From Trichocoleus sp. FACHB-40 (GTDB taxonomy: Bacteria; Cyanobacteriota; Cyanobacteriia; Cyanobacteriales; FACHB-T130): a DNA stretch of 60,829 nt. Shown here piece by piece: positions 47,334 through 55,859 of the stretch. The stretch lies in NCBI RefSeq assembly GCF_014695915.1, contig NZ_JACJPF010000095.1:1-60829 (forward strand), read 5' to 3'. The notes beneath the pieces were generated by a model. That model had not been told where the DNA came from, ran no database searches, and saw nothing but the letters and a program-made list of their open reading frames with translations. A program made the position numbers and the translations under genes. Positions within the stretch are counted from its first letter, which is position 1, and every line of letters starts with the position of its first letter.

Positions 47334-47764
47334 CAGCTGTAGACCTTCCGCTTGATTTTGACTTTGGCTTTGATGCCGCGCTCTTTCATGGCAGCCTTTA
47401 ACTTTTCAGGTACGTCTACCCGGTCTACGGCTTTTTCGGGCCACTTCCGACCGGGAATATATTTGCCTCTCCCGTAAGCTCTGAAACCGGAGTAAAGCGC
47501 GATCGCGTATTTATATCCCGTCTCTGGGCTGGTCGGGTTCCAGGCAAACTTCGCCACGCGGTTCTCGACAGTGACAACTTGAGAGTTTACAAATCGTTCT
47601 GTGTCTACGATGTCTTGGTCAGTGAACCCCTGATCTGCGAAAGCGCTGGGATCACGGATGACCGCTTCCATTTCTAGTTCCAGGGATGCGACAACATCAC
47701 CCCAGGCTTCATCTAAAGCCTGGTTAACTTTGCCGATACCTTTGGGATTTAAAGTGAATTTCAT
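47333..47764 (-). CDS. Phage head-tail connector-like protein
   Basis: 143 residues. The order N-terminal helix (VNQALDEAWGDVVASLELEM), a middle beta segment and a basic end (MKERGIKAKVKIKRKVYS) with the GFRAYGRGKYIPGRKW loop resembles HK97-gp10-like neck proteins. The position agrees. The start codon lies beside phage palindrome copy d. Confidence 0.55.
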   Translation of the reverse strand: MKFTLNPKGIGKVNQALDEAWGDVVASLELEMEAVIRDPSAFADQGFTDQDIVDTERFVNSQVVTVENRVAKFAWNPTSPETGYKYAIALYSGFRAYGRGKYIPGRKWPEKAVDRVDVPEKLKAAMKERGIKAKVKIKRKVYS

Positions 47765-47767
47765 TTT

Positions 47768-47783
47768 GTGCGGAAATCCTCAC
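47768..47783. repeat. Phage intergenic palindrome, copy d
   Basis: GTGCGGAAATCCTCAC fills the gap between two genes and overlaps the TGA stop of the right-hand gene. Confidence 0.55.
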
Positions 47784-48154
47784 GAAGACTGGCGAAAGTA
47801 AGCTTGAATTTTGCGTCCGCTCTTCTTCTCACTCCTGTAGGAGGATTTCATTAGAAGCCGGATTTTTATTCGTCCTTTGCATCCATCAACAATCGCATCA
47901 CATTCCAATGGCAATCTGACGCGCTCCGGTAGCTGCATGGGCGCTACCAAATAGCCTTCTAGAAAAACTTCGCTCAAGTCCACGCCCGGAAGCGATCGCT
48001 CTTTAGAACTGCCATTTTGGTTCAGCATTGCTACGATCTCCACTATTTCCTCCACTGGGGTTTCGTTCCCGGTTTCGGGGTCAACCTTAATGCGATCGCC
48101 CATCACTGGGACAAATAAAAGTGCATTGGCGTAGCGGGAAAAAGGAGAACGCAT
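47780..48154 (-). CDS. Hypothetical phage protein
   Basis: 124 residues from the ATG at 48154 (MRSPFSRYANALLFVPVMGD). That ATG overlaps the stop codon of the gene before it (TAATG), which identifies the start. The sequence is beta-rich with PGVDLSEVFLEGYLVAPMQL and RVRLPLECDAIVDGCKGRIK. I recognise no family; a neck or tail completion role is possible from position. Confidence 0.62.
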   Translation of the reverse strand: MRSPFSRYANALLFVPVMGDRIKVDPETGNETPVEEIVEIVAMLNQNGSSKERSLPGVDLSEVFLEGYLVAPMQLPERVRLPLECDAIVDGCKGRIKIRLLMKSSYRSEKKSGRKIQAYFRQSS

Positions 48155-48555
48155 TATATCCCCCACCGCTTCTTGCCTAAGTGTTTCCAGTTGGGTACTT
48201 CGCCTGGAGGCACATAAGCCAAGCCCCAAACTTGAGCGGTTAGTATTAGCCTGCAACCTATTTCATATTTAAAAAAGTCAACTAATTTGCAGATATCTCT
48301 TTGGAAACGGTGATAGGCATACCAAGGGAACGGCGTATCAGTACGAATGCAAGTCAGATAGAGTCTATCCTCCTTAATTACTTCGATTTGCCAAAGGTCT
48401 TTTATTTCTGGATACAACTCTCGATTGATTCGGACTGGGGCGCTTGTGTCTTGCCATTCGTAGGTTTTGTAAACGCTACCGTCTAAAGGATTGATGTGAG
48501 AACGAACTAGGATGTAAGTTTCTTCCATAGCATTAGCATTTACAACAATATCCAC
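48154..48555 (-). CDS. Hypothetical phage protein
   Basis: 133 residues with many aromatics (YKTYEWQDTSAPVRINRELY, WYAYHRFQRDICKLVDFFKY). No family is recognised. It overlaps the upstream gene by 16 bp and is coupled to the next through TAATG. Confidence 0.6.
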   Translation of the reverse strand: MDIVVNANAMEETYILVRSHINPLDGSVYKTYEWQDTSAPVRINRELYPEIKDLWQIEVIKEDRLYLTCIRTDTPFPWYAYHRFQRDICKLVDFFKYEIGCRLILTAQVWGLAYVPPGEVPNWKHLGKKRWGI

Positions 48556-49040
48556 TTGGAATTTAGATTGGCTCCGGGTTCTGTACCCGGTGGGATAACG
48601 ATGGTGTGGGCTTCTTGAGTGTCGATATCCCAGAGAAGTGTTTTGCCTTGTGGAACATCCTCGGATGCGATCGCCATCCCGCTCACCAAATTGCCTGAAG
48701 TTACGGGAAGGATTACGATTAAGCCTTTGGTCATCCAGGCTCTGGAGCCTCTAGCTTTTTCACCTTTGACGTTCTTCCGTAGGTCTTCTACTGGCGCATA
48801 TTCCAGCGCCCAAGTGGGCAGCATCTCGTCTCTGGATAACTCAGTGAACGCATCACAGATATCAGATGGGATGCGCGATTCTTCTGGATTGTGAAAGAAA
48901 CAGAAGTCTACAGGCGAGAAGTAAGGCGGTTTGGTTTTCTGGCTATTGGCGTAAATAGACGTAGAAAGAGCAGTGGGCAACTCTTTTCTATGGTCTTGTT
49001 CACGCTCAATTTGTTTTCCTTGCTCTAGCGCCTGCAACAC
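48540..49040 (-). CDS. Probable tail assembly chaperone extension
   Basis: 166 residues as drawn from a GTG at 49040 with no ribosome binding site. The same frame continues upstream without a stop and in conserved-looking style (SSLNFSDQPTWLVLQALEQG), overlapping the end of the previous gene in the -1 frame. That is the layout of tail chaperones made by a -1 frameshift. I see no classic slippery heptamer. The order tail tube, chaperone, tape measure supports the call. Confidence 0.55.
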   Translation of the reverse strand: MLQALEQGKQIEREQDHRKELPTALSTSIYANSQKTKPPYFSPVDFCFFHNPEESRIPSDICDAFTELSRDEMLPTWALEYAPVEDLRKNVKGEKARGSRAWMTKGLIVILPVTSGNLVSGMAIASEDVPQGKTLLWDIDTQEAHTIVIPPGTEPGANLNSKWILL

Positions 49041-49066
49041 TAACCACGTTGGCTGGTCTGAGAAAT

Positions 49067-49765
49067 TTAAACTGCTAAAGCGGGAATCTCCTGGCCAGTA
49101 GTGCTGGATTCTCCAGTAGAGCTTTCCCCAGTCGATGGATTCTCGGACTTCTCCTCTAGCTGCTTTCCCACCGTCTCAGCGGTTGGCTTTTCCGGTTCAG
49201 CTTCCCCGGTCATTTCGTCTTGGGCAAATTCCCAAATCTTCTGGAACAGAGCGTCAGAAAGGTCTTTAGAATCTTCAGTTGTCCAGCTATCATCAACCCG
49301 GTGAGCGAGAATTGCTGACACTGCTGCCAGTTGCTTAGCGCGTCCAGCCTGTTCAGAGTTGGCATTGAGAGCCAAAATATCTGGAGCGTAGCGAATGCGG
49401 CACTGGCGGAAAATTTTAGCTTTCGCTTCAAGTTCACTTTGGCGCTTCTGCGCTTCTTTAGGAGAAAGCTTACCTTCCGATTGCAGGATTTCAATTTCCT
49501 CTTTTTGATACTCTTCCCAGCTGGGAGTGGCAACTATATCAAAAGCAAATAATAAATCGCCTAACTCTTGCTCGGCATCAACCTTTACTGCCAGTCTAGA
49601 AGCTTCAGCGAAAGTATTAGGCAAGCTACGGATTGCTTCATCTACAGCAATTTGCTCCCCTACTTTCAACCCACCTAGAACAGGAATTTCCAGAACGCCG
49701 GAAGCTTCATCGCCGACTAATTTAGTGTTTTGTTTCGGAGTAATCTTGAAAGGCAGTTTCTTCAT
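49067..49765 (-). CDS. Tail assembly chaperone-like protein
   Basis: 232 residues, acidic, helical. It begins MKKLPFKITPKQNTKLVG and includes FDIVATPSWEEYQKEEIEIL, an EAQKRQSELEAKAKIFRQC helix and an unstructured C-terminal Ser/Thr/Glu tail. It directly follows the tail tube gene and precedes the frame-shifted partner. It probably coats the tape measure during tail building. Confidence 0.58.
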   Translation of the reverse strand: MKKLPFKITPKQNTKLVGDEASGVLEIPVLGGLKVGEQIAVDEAIRSLPNTFAEASRLAVKVDAEQELGDLLFAFDIVATPSWEEYQKEEIEILQSEGKLSPKEAQKRQSELEAKAKIFRQCRIRYAPDILALNANSEQAGRAKQLAAVSAILAHRVDDSWTTEDSKDLSDALFQKIWEFAQDEMTGEAEPEKPTAETVGKQLEEKSENPSTGESSTGESSTTGQEIPALAV

Positions 49766-49779
49766 AACTTAAAAAAAAT

Positions 49780-49813
49780 AGACAGTTGCAGACGATCTCA
49801 TCCACAACTGTCT
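49780..49813 (-). terminator. Intrinsic terminator after tail tube gene
   Basis: AGACAGTTG pairs with CAACTGTCT. On the minus strand the stem is followed by eight T residues (complement of 49772-49779). It should cut transcription between the highly expressed tube gene and the chaperone. Confidence 0.8.
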
Positions 49814-49847
49814 GATTTTGCTCTCACAATTACGAGTCTGATATTTC

Positions 49848-50543
49848 TTAGGTTGGCTCAACTGTCGTAACCGGCCCCCGGAATTTGAATTCCAGGTTAC
49901 AGTTCATGATGTTGTCACTTGGGATTTCGATTGGCACACCTTGGACACCAGCAAAGCCCCTAAAGACAAAGCCTTTGGTGTAGGTGTTATCACACCCCGG
50001 CTTAGGAAGTTCTAGTTCTAGATACAGCTCTTTGAAGTTTTCACGGGCGAACATGATGGACTTTAAGCCCGGATCTGTGGAGGAGAAATAACCGTTGGCG
50101 GAAACACCATTGCCCAGCATCGTAGTGATTTGATCCTTCCAACCGTCGTTGTCGAAGGTCATTACGTCCTGCTGCGCGTCGTCGGAGGTCAAGTTCGCGT
50201 TGGTGCGGTTTCTCAACAGCACTGGATAGGGAGCCGTTGCTCCAATGGCAATACCTCTCTTAGGAGCGAGAATTGTTAAGGTTGTTGCGCCAGCGGCGAT
50301 GTCAGCAGTTACCTTCACTGGAACCTGCTTTCCGGTTGCATCTTCAAACAGCAGCCATACAGGTGCTTTAATGATGCGGGTAGTTGCTGGAGCTACGGTG
50401 ACTGTGATGCTAGTAGCGTTTGCTAGTACAGCGGTAGTGGCAACCGTAAAGACGGTGCTTTCGGGGAAAACGCGATCGCAATCATTCAAAACTGCGACGC
50501 GCACCTTAGTGCCTCTTCCTACTTCGTATTGTCCGTTACTCAT
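49848..50543 (-). CDS. Phage major tail tube protein
   Basis: 231 residues. A beta-rich protein with a central Ig-like insert (STVFTVATTAVLANATSITV, VTADIAAGATTLTILAPKRG) and the tube-type end DNDGWKDQITTMLGNGVSAN, GFVFRGFAGVQGVPIEIPSD, NCNLEFKFRGPV. Position before a strong terminator and the chaperone genes fits the abundantly made tail tube subunit. Confidence 0.72.
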   Translation of the reverse strand: MSNGQYEVGRGTKVRVAVLNDCDRVFPESTVFTVATTAVLANATSITVTVAPATTRIIKAPVWLLFEDATGKQVPVKVTADIAAGATTLTILAPKRGIAIGATAPYPVLLRNRTNANLTSDDAQQDVMTFDNDGWKDQITTMLGNGVSANGYFSSTDPGLKSIMFARENFKELYLELELPKPGCDNTYTKGFVFRGFAGVQGVPIEIPSDNIMNCNLEFKFRGPVTTVEPT

Positions 50544-50570
50544 GATAATTAATTAGTTAGCTAGTAGTAG

Positions 50571-50990
50571 TTAAACGGTGGTGTAGTCTTCCTCAATCCC
50601 AAAGCCGCCCTTGATAGTGCGGGTAATGGCAGGCGTTGTGGTTTTGAACTCCACATCGAACACAAACCTCTGACCTGGCTCGAAAGCTTTGGTGTCCTCT
50701 GGGAGCAAGGCAATATCTACTAGGGAGATACTGGGGTTTACTGTCGTGAGCGTGATTGCTGCCCCGGTTCCCGTCGAAGATTTTGTGAACACAACTGGCC
50801 CAACGGTGCCATCAGGCAAAATCATCTTTCCGGTCAGAGTTGCGGCTATTCCCGTCAATACAGCGCCGAAGACTTTGCCTTCAATCAAGATGGAATCACC
50901 GCGAATAAAAGTGGGATCTTCTGACCTGGAATTAATCGGCTTTCCAGTCAGCTCGTAATACAGGTCAATACTTAGGACTTTCTCTGACAT
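50571..50990 (-). CDS. Phage structural protein with Ig-like fold
   Basis: 139 residues, all-beta. It has DPTFIRGDSILIEGKVFG, DGTVGPVVFTKSST and FVFDVEFKTTTPAITRTIKG. The same RGD-centred pattern and similar end occur in the neighbouring 132-residue protein, so the two are probably distant duplicates. A virion decoration or tail role is likely. Confidence 0.58.
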   Translation of the reverse strand: MSEKVLSIDLYYELTGKPINSRSEDPTFIRGDSILIEGKVFGAVLTGIAATLTGKMILPDGTVGPVVFTKSSTGTGAAITLTTVNPSISLVDIALLPEDTKAFEPGQRFVFDVEFKTTTPAITRTIKGGFGIEEDYTTV

Positions 50991-51007
50991 TGCTTTACCT
51001 CAAAAAT

Positions 51008-51023
51008 GTGCGTAAATCCGCAC
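51008..51023. repeat. Phage intergenic palindrome, copy e
   Basis: GTGCGTAAATCCGCAC, in the gap between the two Ig-like genes. Confidence 0.62.
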
Positions 51024-51024
51024 G

Positions 51025-51423
51025 TCAAACCGCTACGTCTGGAATCACTGTGAACCTGTCCTGCTCAATCGTCTTTCTCTTGCCGTCAATCGTGCGCTCC
51101 AGGTCGTAGATCAAAGTAGTTACCTCTGGGAAGATGGAGGTTTCTAGCCCTGATAAATCGGTAGAAGCTTCCAGCACGTTGCCAGTTACGCTAATCAGGA
51201 AGTCGCTTCCTTCCTTGACCAGCAGAGGCGCACCGTGGGGATGTTCGGAGGCAAGCTTGATTACCAATCGCAAGCTGATAACCTTTGCTGGCTGTCCGTC
51301 TTCACTTTTTTGAGAGGGATCGACAACCAATACGGCTATGTCGTCCAGGTCATCGCCTCTCATGAAGGTTGAGCCAGCTATTGGCTGATTAGTGCTTTTG
51401 CGGTAGAACCTGTAACTTCTCAT
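51025..51423 (-). CDS. Phage structural protein with Ig-like fold
   Basis: 132 residues (STFMRGDDLDDIAVLVVDPS, LETSIFPEVTTLIYDLERTI, RFTVIPDVAV). It resembles its neighbour at 50571 in layout. Overlaps the next gene by 4 bp. Function inferred only from position. Confidence 0.58.
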   Translation of the reverse strand: MRSYRFYRKSTNQPIAGSTFMRGDDLDDIAVLVVDPSQKSEDGQPAKVISLRLVIKLASEHPHGAPLLVKEGSDFLISVTGNVLEASTDLSGLETSIFPEVTTLIYDLERTIDGKRKTIEQDRFTVIPDVAV

Positions 51424-52112
51424 GCGGAATAAAAAGTGAAATACTCAGATTCGATCAGGTAATCGCGGGTTGAGCCATTCCCCAGCGAGAAGATGTAGTT
51501 AAGCTCGACCTCAGTGGACGTATCAGGGAAAACTGTTTCGTGAGGTAGCAGGTTCACAAACCCGGTGAGAGTTTGCGAGTTATCTGAATGAGTGACCAAT
51601 TCATCCAAATAAATTCCTGAGTGGTTCGTCTTAGTTAGTAAAGTTTGTCCTGACAAAGTTCTCAGGCTAAAACTAAACTCAAGGCCACCTTCTAGAACGG
51701 GGCAGCCGTCTTGAATCCTTGCTAGGCGCTTACCAGAAATTGAGAAACTAAAGCTGTGACGGCGTGATTTTGGCAGCCGCTGTTCCTGCAATCGCTTGCT
51801 ATTAAGAAACAGTTCTCCCACTGGCGTTGGAATTGGCGGGCTGACATCCAAGTATTTACAAGTCGTCTCTGAAACTGCCTCGCCTACCACTTTCGTGAAA
51901 TGCTTTAGTAATGCTTTGGCTTTACCTGTCCCTTTACTAATGGCAGTTTCTAGTTTCAGATGCCTGTTGCGTCCCCACAAAGACAAATCGCCTTGAGTTA
52001 CTGCCGTGCCTCTTGCTACGGCAAAGTGCAGGATTTTAAACTTTGCCACCGGGACATCATCGGTCTGTGACGTGGCTATTCCTATGGCTCTGGCGTAAAT
52101 CTTGGTAGTCAT
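51420..52112 (-). CDS. Hypothetical phage structural protein
   Basis: 230 residues. The start MTTKIYARAIGIATSQTDDV and the segments LFLNSKRLQEQRLPKSRRHS, GIYLDELVTHSDNSQTLTGF suggest beta-rich structure. I know no family. It is one of a string of structural genes between the capsid and the tail tube. Confidence 0.58.
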   Translation of the reverse strand: MTTKIYARAIGIATSQTDDVPVAKFKILHFAVARGTAVTQGDLSLWGRNRHLKLETAISKGTGKAKALLKHFTKVVGEAVSETTCKYLDVSPPIPTPVGELFLNSKRLQEQRLPKSRRHSFSFSISGKRLARIQDGCPVLEGGLEFSFSLRTLSGQTLLTKTNHSGIYLDELVTHSDNSQTLTGFVNLLPHETVFPDTSTEVELNYIFSLGNGSTRDYLIESEYFTFYSA

Positions 52113-52115
52113 TGC

Positions 52116-52895
52116 TTACACCAGCCTGAATTCAATGTCACCAGGCTCAATGATTAGCTGAGTGTTAATTGCCATCGACTTAGCTGAATCTAGCTCGGCA
52201 TAAGAGAGCAATTGATTTCCAACCATGAAGCCAAACCAGTTGGTCGTTCCCTGAGCTGCTGTCACTACAGGAAATTCAATCCTCGTGCTGTTTTCTTTCA
52301 ACCCACCAACAGAAGCAGCAAAATTGCTGGCATTGTTGGCGTAAGGCTGGGCAAGAAAACCACCCACATTTGGCACAGTCCCCGCCGCGACATCGCTAGG
52401 AGCGCTCGTGAAATACACGGAATCCAGTACAGGGAAAGCAGGCATTGGAATGCCTTTGTAGATATGATTTAATATTTGGTTTTTCAGCCAGTTGCTATAG
52501 CATCCAGGCTGCCAGCGGTGAACCAAGCCACCTGCCAAAACTACTAGCGAGTCATTTGTCTCAATGAGCATCCCATCTTCGGCAGGGAAGTAAGAAATAC
52601 AATTCCCACCAACAGAGGAATCGAAAACACCCAGCCCAATAATGTCACCCTGACGGTTGCCAGAGCGAGGCAGCTTGATGTCATCAAGGTTTTGAGTCAT
52701 CTGCGCTGTTGAAGACAGCCAAATGCTGGGAGGTACGGATGCCCGCTGACTTCCTGCTGGTTCAGCACCAGGCCCATTGGGGTCAGCCATTGTCACAAAA
52801 GGCGCAAGATAAAGACTTGGAGGTGAAAACTCAGTCCCTCCGAAGACTTTATCCTGTACCTTATTTCTTCCGTAATTGGTAAAACTTCCAGGCAT
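52116..52895 (-). CDS. Phage structural protein with duplicated domain
   Basis: 259 residues in two similar halves. Each begins with a short helix and a beta segment: NKVQDKVFGGTEFSPPSLYL and NWLKNQILNHIYKGIPMPAF. The first ends in the region FPAEDGMLIETNDSLVVLAG and the second in NQLLSYAELDSAKSM then IIEPGDIEFRLV. The layout resembles small phage fibre or decoration domains in tandem. Function inferred. Confidence 0.55.
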   Translation of the reverse strand: MPGSFTNYGRNKVQDKVFGGTEFSPPSLYLAPFVTMADPNGPGAEPAGSQRASVPPSIWLSSTAQMTQNLDDIKLPRSGNRQGDIIGLGVFDSSVGGNCISYFPAEDGMLIETNDSLVVLAGGLVHRWQPGCYSNWLKNQILNHIYKGIPMPAFPVLDSVYFTSAPSDVAAGTVPNVGGFLAQPYANNASNFAASVGGLKENSTRIEFPVVTAAQGTTNWFGFMVGNQLLSYAELDSAKSMAINTQLIIEPGDIEFRLV

Positions 52896-52981
52896 AATAT
52901 GAAAACCTAATTCTGGTTTTTGGCGATCGCATAGTCTTTAACCTGGGTGGTGTTACGGGCGCGATCGCTTTCCCGTCTTCC

Positions 52982-53314
52982 CTAAAAAATATTGGCGACC
53001 TCAGAGGTTAGTTTGTAGTCGATGAGCCTCGCCAACCGGAGTCTGAGCTTTGCCTTGTACTTTTCGATGGAGCAAGGTTTGTGTTCGGAATACTGGAGTT
53101 CCCCAGCTTTGAGCAGTCCAGCCTCATCCGTACTCGCCTCGTCAAGCGCCTCATCTGCCTTGAGCAACTTGGCAACCAAACCCATCGCTCGGTTCACTAA
53201 GTCTTCTGATTCCTCTTCAGTTCGCCGCAGGCACGCCTCTAGCGTGGAGAGACAACCTGCGGGAACTTCGAGGACTTCTAGGATTTGGTTGCGATCGCTT
53301 CGGGAGAATGGCAT
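52982..53314 (-). CDS. Hypothetical phage protein
   Basis: 110 residues from the ATG at 53314, which lies two bases after the stop of the preceding gene. Helical (RNQILEVLEVPAGCLSTLEA, EEESEDLVNRAMGLVAKLLK, KYKAKLRLRLARLIDYKLTS). The frame stays open further upstream to 53800, but there it is antisense-like and overlaps two real genes. Possibly a head-tail connector. Confidence 0.55.
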   Translation of the reverse strand: MPFSRSDRNQILEVLEVPAGCLSTLEACLRRTEEESEDLVNRAMGLVAKLLKADEALDEASTDEAGLLKAGELQYSEHKPCSIEKYKAKLRLRLARLIDYKLTSEVANIF

Positions 53315-53315
53315 A

Positions 53316-53570
53316 TCAAAGCATTGGGCAATCAGGTTTATTGCTGGGGCAAAACACCCCGCTTTCGTTAGTGCGGCGTTTTTCGCCACATGAGCTGCAA
53401 AAAGGAATCCCAGCGGCTCGATAAAATCCAGTTGCAAAAACCGATTGCGGTTCTGGGGATTCCGACTGTGTTTCTGGAATCTCTGGAAGCGATCGCTTGG
53501 CTGGCTTTTTGTCTGGAGGCTGAACCTTTGGAGTCTCAGCTTGTTCCATGCCTTCTGTCTCTTCTGCCAT
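53316..53570 (-). CDS. Small zinc-ribbon-like phage protein
   Basis: 84 residues. A disordered acidic and proline-rich N-terminus (EAETEGMEQAETPKVQP-like) precedes a Cys cluster GIPFCSSCGEKRRT...FCPSNKPDCP that could hold zinc. It lies between the capsid gene and the next small gene. No family recognised. Confidence 0.55.
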   Translation of the reverse strand: MAEETEGMEQAETPKVQPPDKKPAKRSLPEIPETQSESPEPQSVFATGFYRAAGIPFCSSCGEKRRTNESGVFCPSNKPDCPML

Positions 53571-53585
53571 CTAGTTTTTAACTTC

Positions 53586-55472
53586 CTATACTTTGGTGTC
53601 AGCGGTTCTGACTTCAATAACCCGCAGCTGCTGGTTATTGGAAGTAGGAGGATTGGAAGCTGGATCAACATCCAACGGGCCCCAACCTTCTTGGGATTTC
53701 CAGATAAACTTCCGCATCCGCTGATAATCGTTGTCATTGGATTCGCGAACCTGCATTGGCATGGCAGTTGACCAGCCGATGCTGTCAGCGCCGAACGCAA
53801 AACCGGAACGGGTGGTTTTGGCGGAACCGCCTAAAGATTCGGATTGAACTCCAGGCGTGCCGACAATGCCTGTAGAGAAGTTGTTGCCTTGGAACAGGTG
53901 GAACCCAGCAATCTTGCCGACATAACCGGAGATGCGATCGCTTGTATCTTCGTTGCCTGTGGAGGCAAACAGCATATTGGTCAATTCTTCAACACCTTGG
54001 CGATCAAGGTACTGATGGTTGATTCGCAAATCTTTGTTCAGTTGAGCGATTTGCGTAGGAGTTGCCGCAAATCCGTAGCACCCATCGCGATAGGTTGGGA
54101 TTTTCATCATGCTCATGTGAGCAAACAGGGAACCCAGGAAGTCAACACCCAACTGTCCGCCGCTACCAGCAGTTACATCTGCCGCTGCTGTTGCTACATC
54201 TCCATTCCGGTTGTAGGCGACGGCAGTTGTTGCCAGCCACATTTCTAGGATTGAGATTTCTTCAAACAGGTGGTAGTTGTAGCCCAGGCGTTGCTGTAGG
54301 ACGTTCTCCAATTGAATCAGTGATGTACTCATCACAAATTCAGGAATTGCGACTGGGCGCATCAGTGCGGGGCCAGAGGCTGGAGTTTTGCCGATACCGT
54401 TTTCCCGAATAACAATTGGCTGACCCGAACCTTGTAATGGCTGCGAGTCGTTAACAATCGCTACAGATGGATCAAGCTGCCAATCTGCTGAAGAGGTGCC
54501 TGCTTCTAGGTGAAGTACGCGGGGAACTAATATGGTCTGTCCCGGTGGGATACCGTTGGCAACGCTGCGATTCGGGAACTGCCAAAGAATAAATTTGGAG
54601 CTATGCTCTGAGCGAGTAATTTCGCTCAAATAGGTTTGCAGTGCTGGGGGAATTGTTGCGAAACTTGTAGGAGCGTCACTGCCTGTATAGTCAGATGTCT
54701 GACCTCGGAGTAGTCCAGATTTTCGTGCTAAATCTTCCATGCCATCGCGCAAGGTTTCGCGGTGGGTTCTGATAAATCTGCGTAACGCCCGGTTATCAGT
54801 ATGTAATGACTGTTCCCCAGTTTCCGGATTGACGACCATCTGAGGCTTGGTCTGGGTTCTGTCTTCCCGAATCTTCTCAAATTCGCGGACGGCATCGCGC
54901 TTGCTCATTCCGCCGCGCATGGAGGCAGGAGCAATATAGGCAGTTTGGGGAGCGGAGGCATCGCTTCCGGGGACTGCATAACCGAACTCAGTGAAGATGT
55001 CAGAGAGCTGATTCTTCTGACGCTTTTGGTCTTCAATTTGGCGCTCAAGAGTAGCTAATTCTTCATCGTGCTTACGCTTAGCTGCATCAGCTTCCGCGTC
55101 GAAATTCTCGACTCTGGATCTCAGCGCGTTCAGTTCGTCATTGACCTGGCGAAGTTTGTTGTTGACCTGAGTGTCCATCAGAGCGTGTAGCTGCTCTTTG
55201 GTCAGGGTCAAAGCGCCATCAGCGCTGACATTTATATCGTTATTGTTAGGTGGCTGTGGTGCAGCGCTATCGCTACCAGCGACAGTGGCGGGTGTGGCAG
55301 CGGGAGCTTCCGTCTCAGGCTGGGCTTCAGTGGAGTCCTTACCGTCTTTGCCGCGAAAGCCTTTCTTAGCGTTGGTTGCGCGGATGGCATCTAGTTCAGA
55401 GCCGCCAGAGCCTACCGCATCATTCCCCTTAACACCAAACCCTTTTACTTTTTTATTTTTATTCAAATCCAT
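53586..55472 (-). CDS. Phage major capsid protein with N-terminal scaffold-like region
   Basis: 628 residues. The first 250 are low-complexity and coiled coil (QLHALMDTQVNNKLRQVNDE, AEADAAKRKHDEELATLERQ), like a delta or scaffold domain. From about 265 a capsid-like fold follows (PPALQTYLSEITRSEHSSKF, IPEFVMSTSLIQLENVLQQR, GFHLFQGNNFSTGIVGTPGV, FAFGADSIGWSTAMPMQVRE). The protease-like gene at 57138 could remove the N-terminal part during maturation. Confidence 0.78.
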   Translation of the reverse strand: MDLNKNKKVKGFGVKGNDAVGSGGSELDAIRATNAKKGFRGKDGKDSTEAQPETEAPAATPATVAGSDSAAPQPPNNNDINVSADGALTLTKEQLHALMDTQVNNKLRQVNDELNALRSRVENFDAEADAAKRKHDEELATLERQIEDQKRQKNQLSDIFTEFGYAVPGSDASAPQTAYIAPASMRGGMSKRDAVREFEKIREDRTQTKPQMVVNPETGEQSLHTDNRALRRFIRTHRETLRDGMEDLARKSGLLRGQTSDYTGSDAPTSFATIPPALQTYLSEITRSEHSSKFILWQFPNRSVANGIPPGQTILVPRVLHLEAGTSSADWQLDPSVAIVNDSQPLQGSGQPIVIRENGIGKTPASGPALMRPVAIPEFVMSTSLIQLENVLQQRLGYNYHLFEEISILEMWLATTAVAYNRNGDVATAAADVTAGSGGQLGVDFLGSLFAHMSMMKIPTYRDGCYGFAATPTQIAQLNKDLRINHQYLDRQGVEELTNMLFASTGNEDTSDRISGYVGKIAGFHLFQGNNFSTGIVGTPGVQSESLGGSAKTTRSGFAFGADSIGWSTAMPMQVRESNDNDYQRMRKFIWKSQEGWGPLDVDPASNPPTSNNQQLRVIEVRTADTKV

Positions 55473-55478
55473 AAAAAC

Positions 55479-55541
55479 CCCATAAAAACCACTGTCGCAG
55501 CTAAGAGTAAAATTCCATACTCTGAACTTAGTTTTTATGGG
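55479..55541. repeat. 11-bp inverted repeat upstream of capsid gene
   Basis: CCCATAAAAAC at 55479-55489 pairs with GTTTTTATGGG at 55531-55541, with a smaller AGAGTA/TACTCT hairpin inside. It lies in the divergent region between the capsid gene and the plus-strand island and may be a control site. Confidence 0.5.
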
Positions 55542-55618
55542 TCTTGTTCGTCGTGACTGAGCTTTCTTAGCGGAAGAGCGGAAGGTTAGAATATTTGAAT
55601 CAAAGCTTGGAGATTTCT

Positions 55619-55843
55619 ATGGAAACAACAGTTAGAGCTAAATTTAAAGTTACATCAATTACTCAGTTTGAGTTTGATGCTATCAAAGTTGAAATGAATC
55701 CAGTTTATGGCGACAGTCCAGAAAACCAACAGTTTTGGAAGGCAACCCCTACTGGCAAGATTGAAATGCAAATCAATAATCCGGATACAACTTCTTTATT
55801 TGCCGTAGGTGCCGAATATTATGTAGATTTCTCCAAGGCTTGA
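55619..55843 (+). CDS. Small phage protein, METTVRAKF family
   Basis: 74 residues from the ATG at 55619, preceded by TTGGAGATTTCT. The pattern METTVRAKFKVTSITQFEFD, NPVYGDSPENQQFWKATPTG, NPDTTSLFAVGAEYYVDF is a small protein common in tailed phages and prophages, with no known role. It opens a three-gene island on the plus strand, opposite to all other phage genes here. Confidence 0.75.
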   Translation: METTVRAKFKVTSITQFEFDAIKVEMNPVYGDSPENQQFWKATPTGKIEMQINNPDTTSLFAVGAEYYVDFSKA

Positions 55844-55859
55844 TAGCGCCGTGGCTCCA

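Noticed and set aside
53315-53800. Upstream extension of the 110-residue gene to a 272-residue protein
   Set aside because: The extension overlaps the capsid gene and the zinc-ribbon gene in another frame and reads like out-of-frame sequence.
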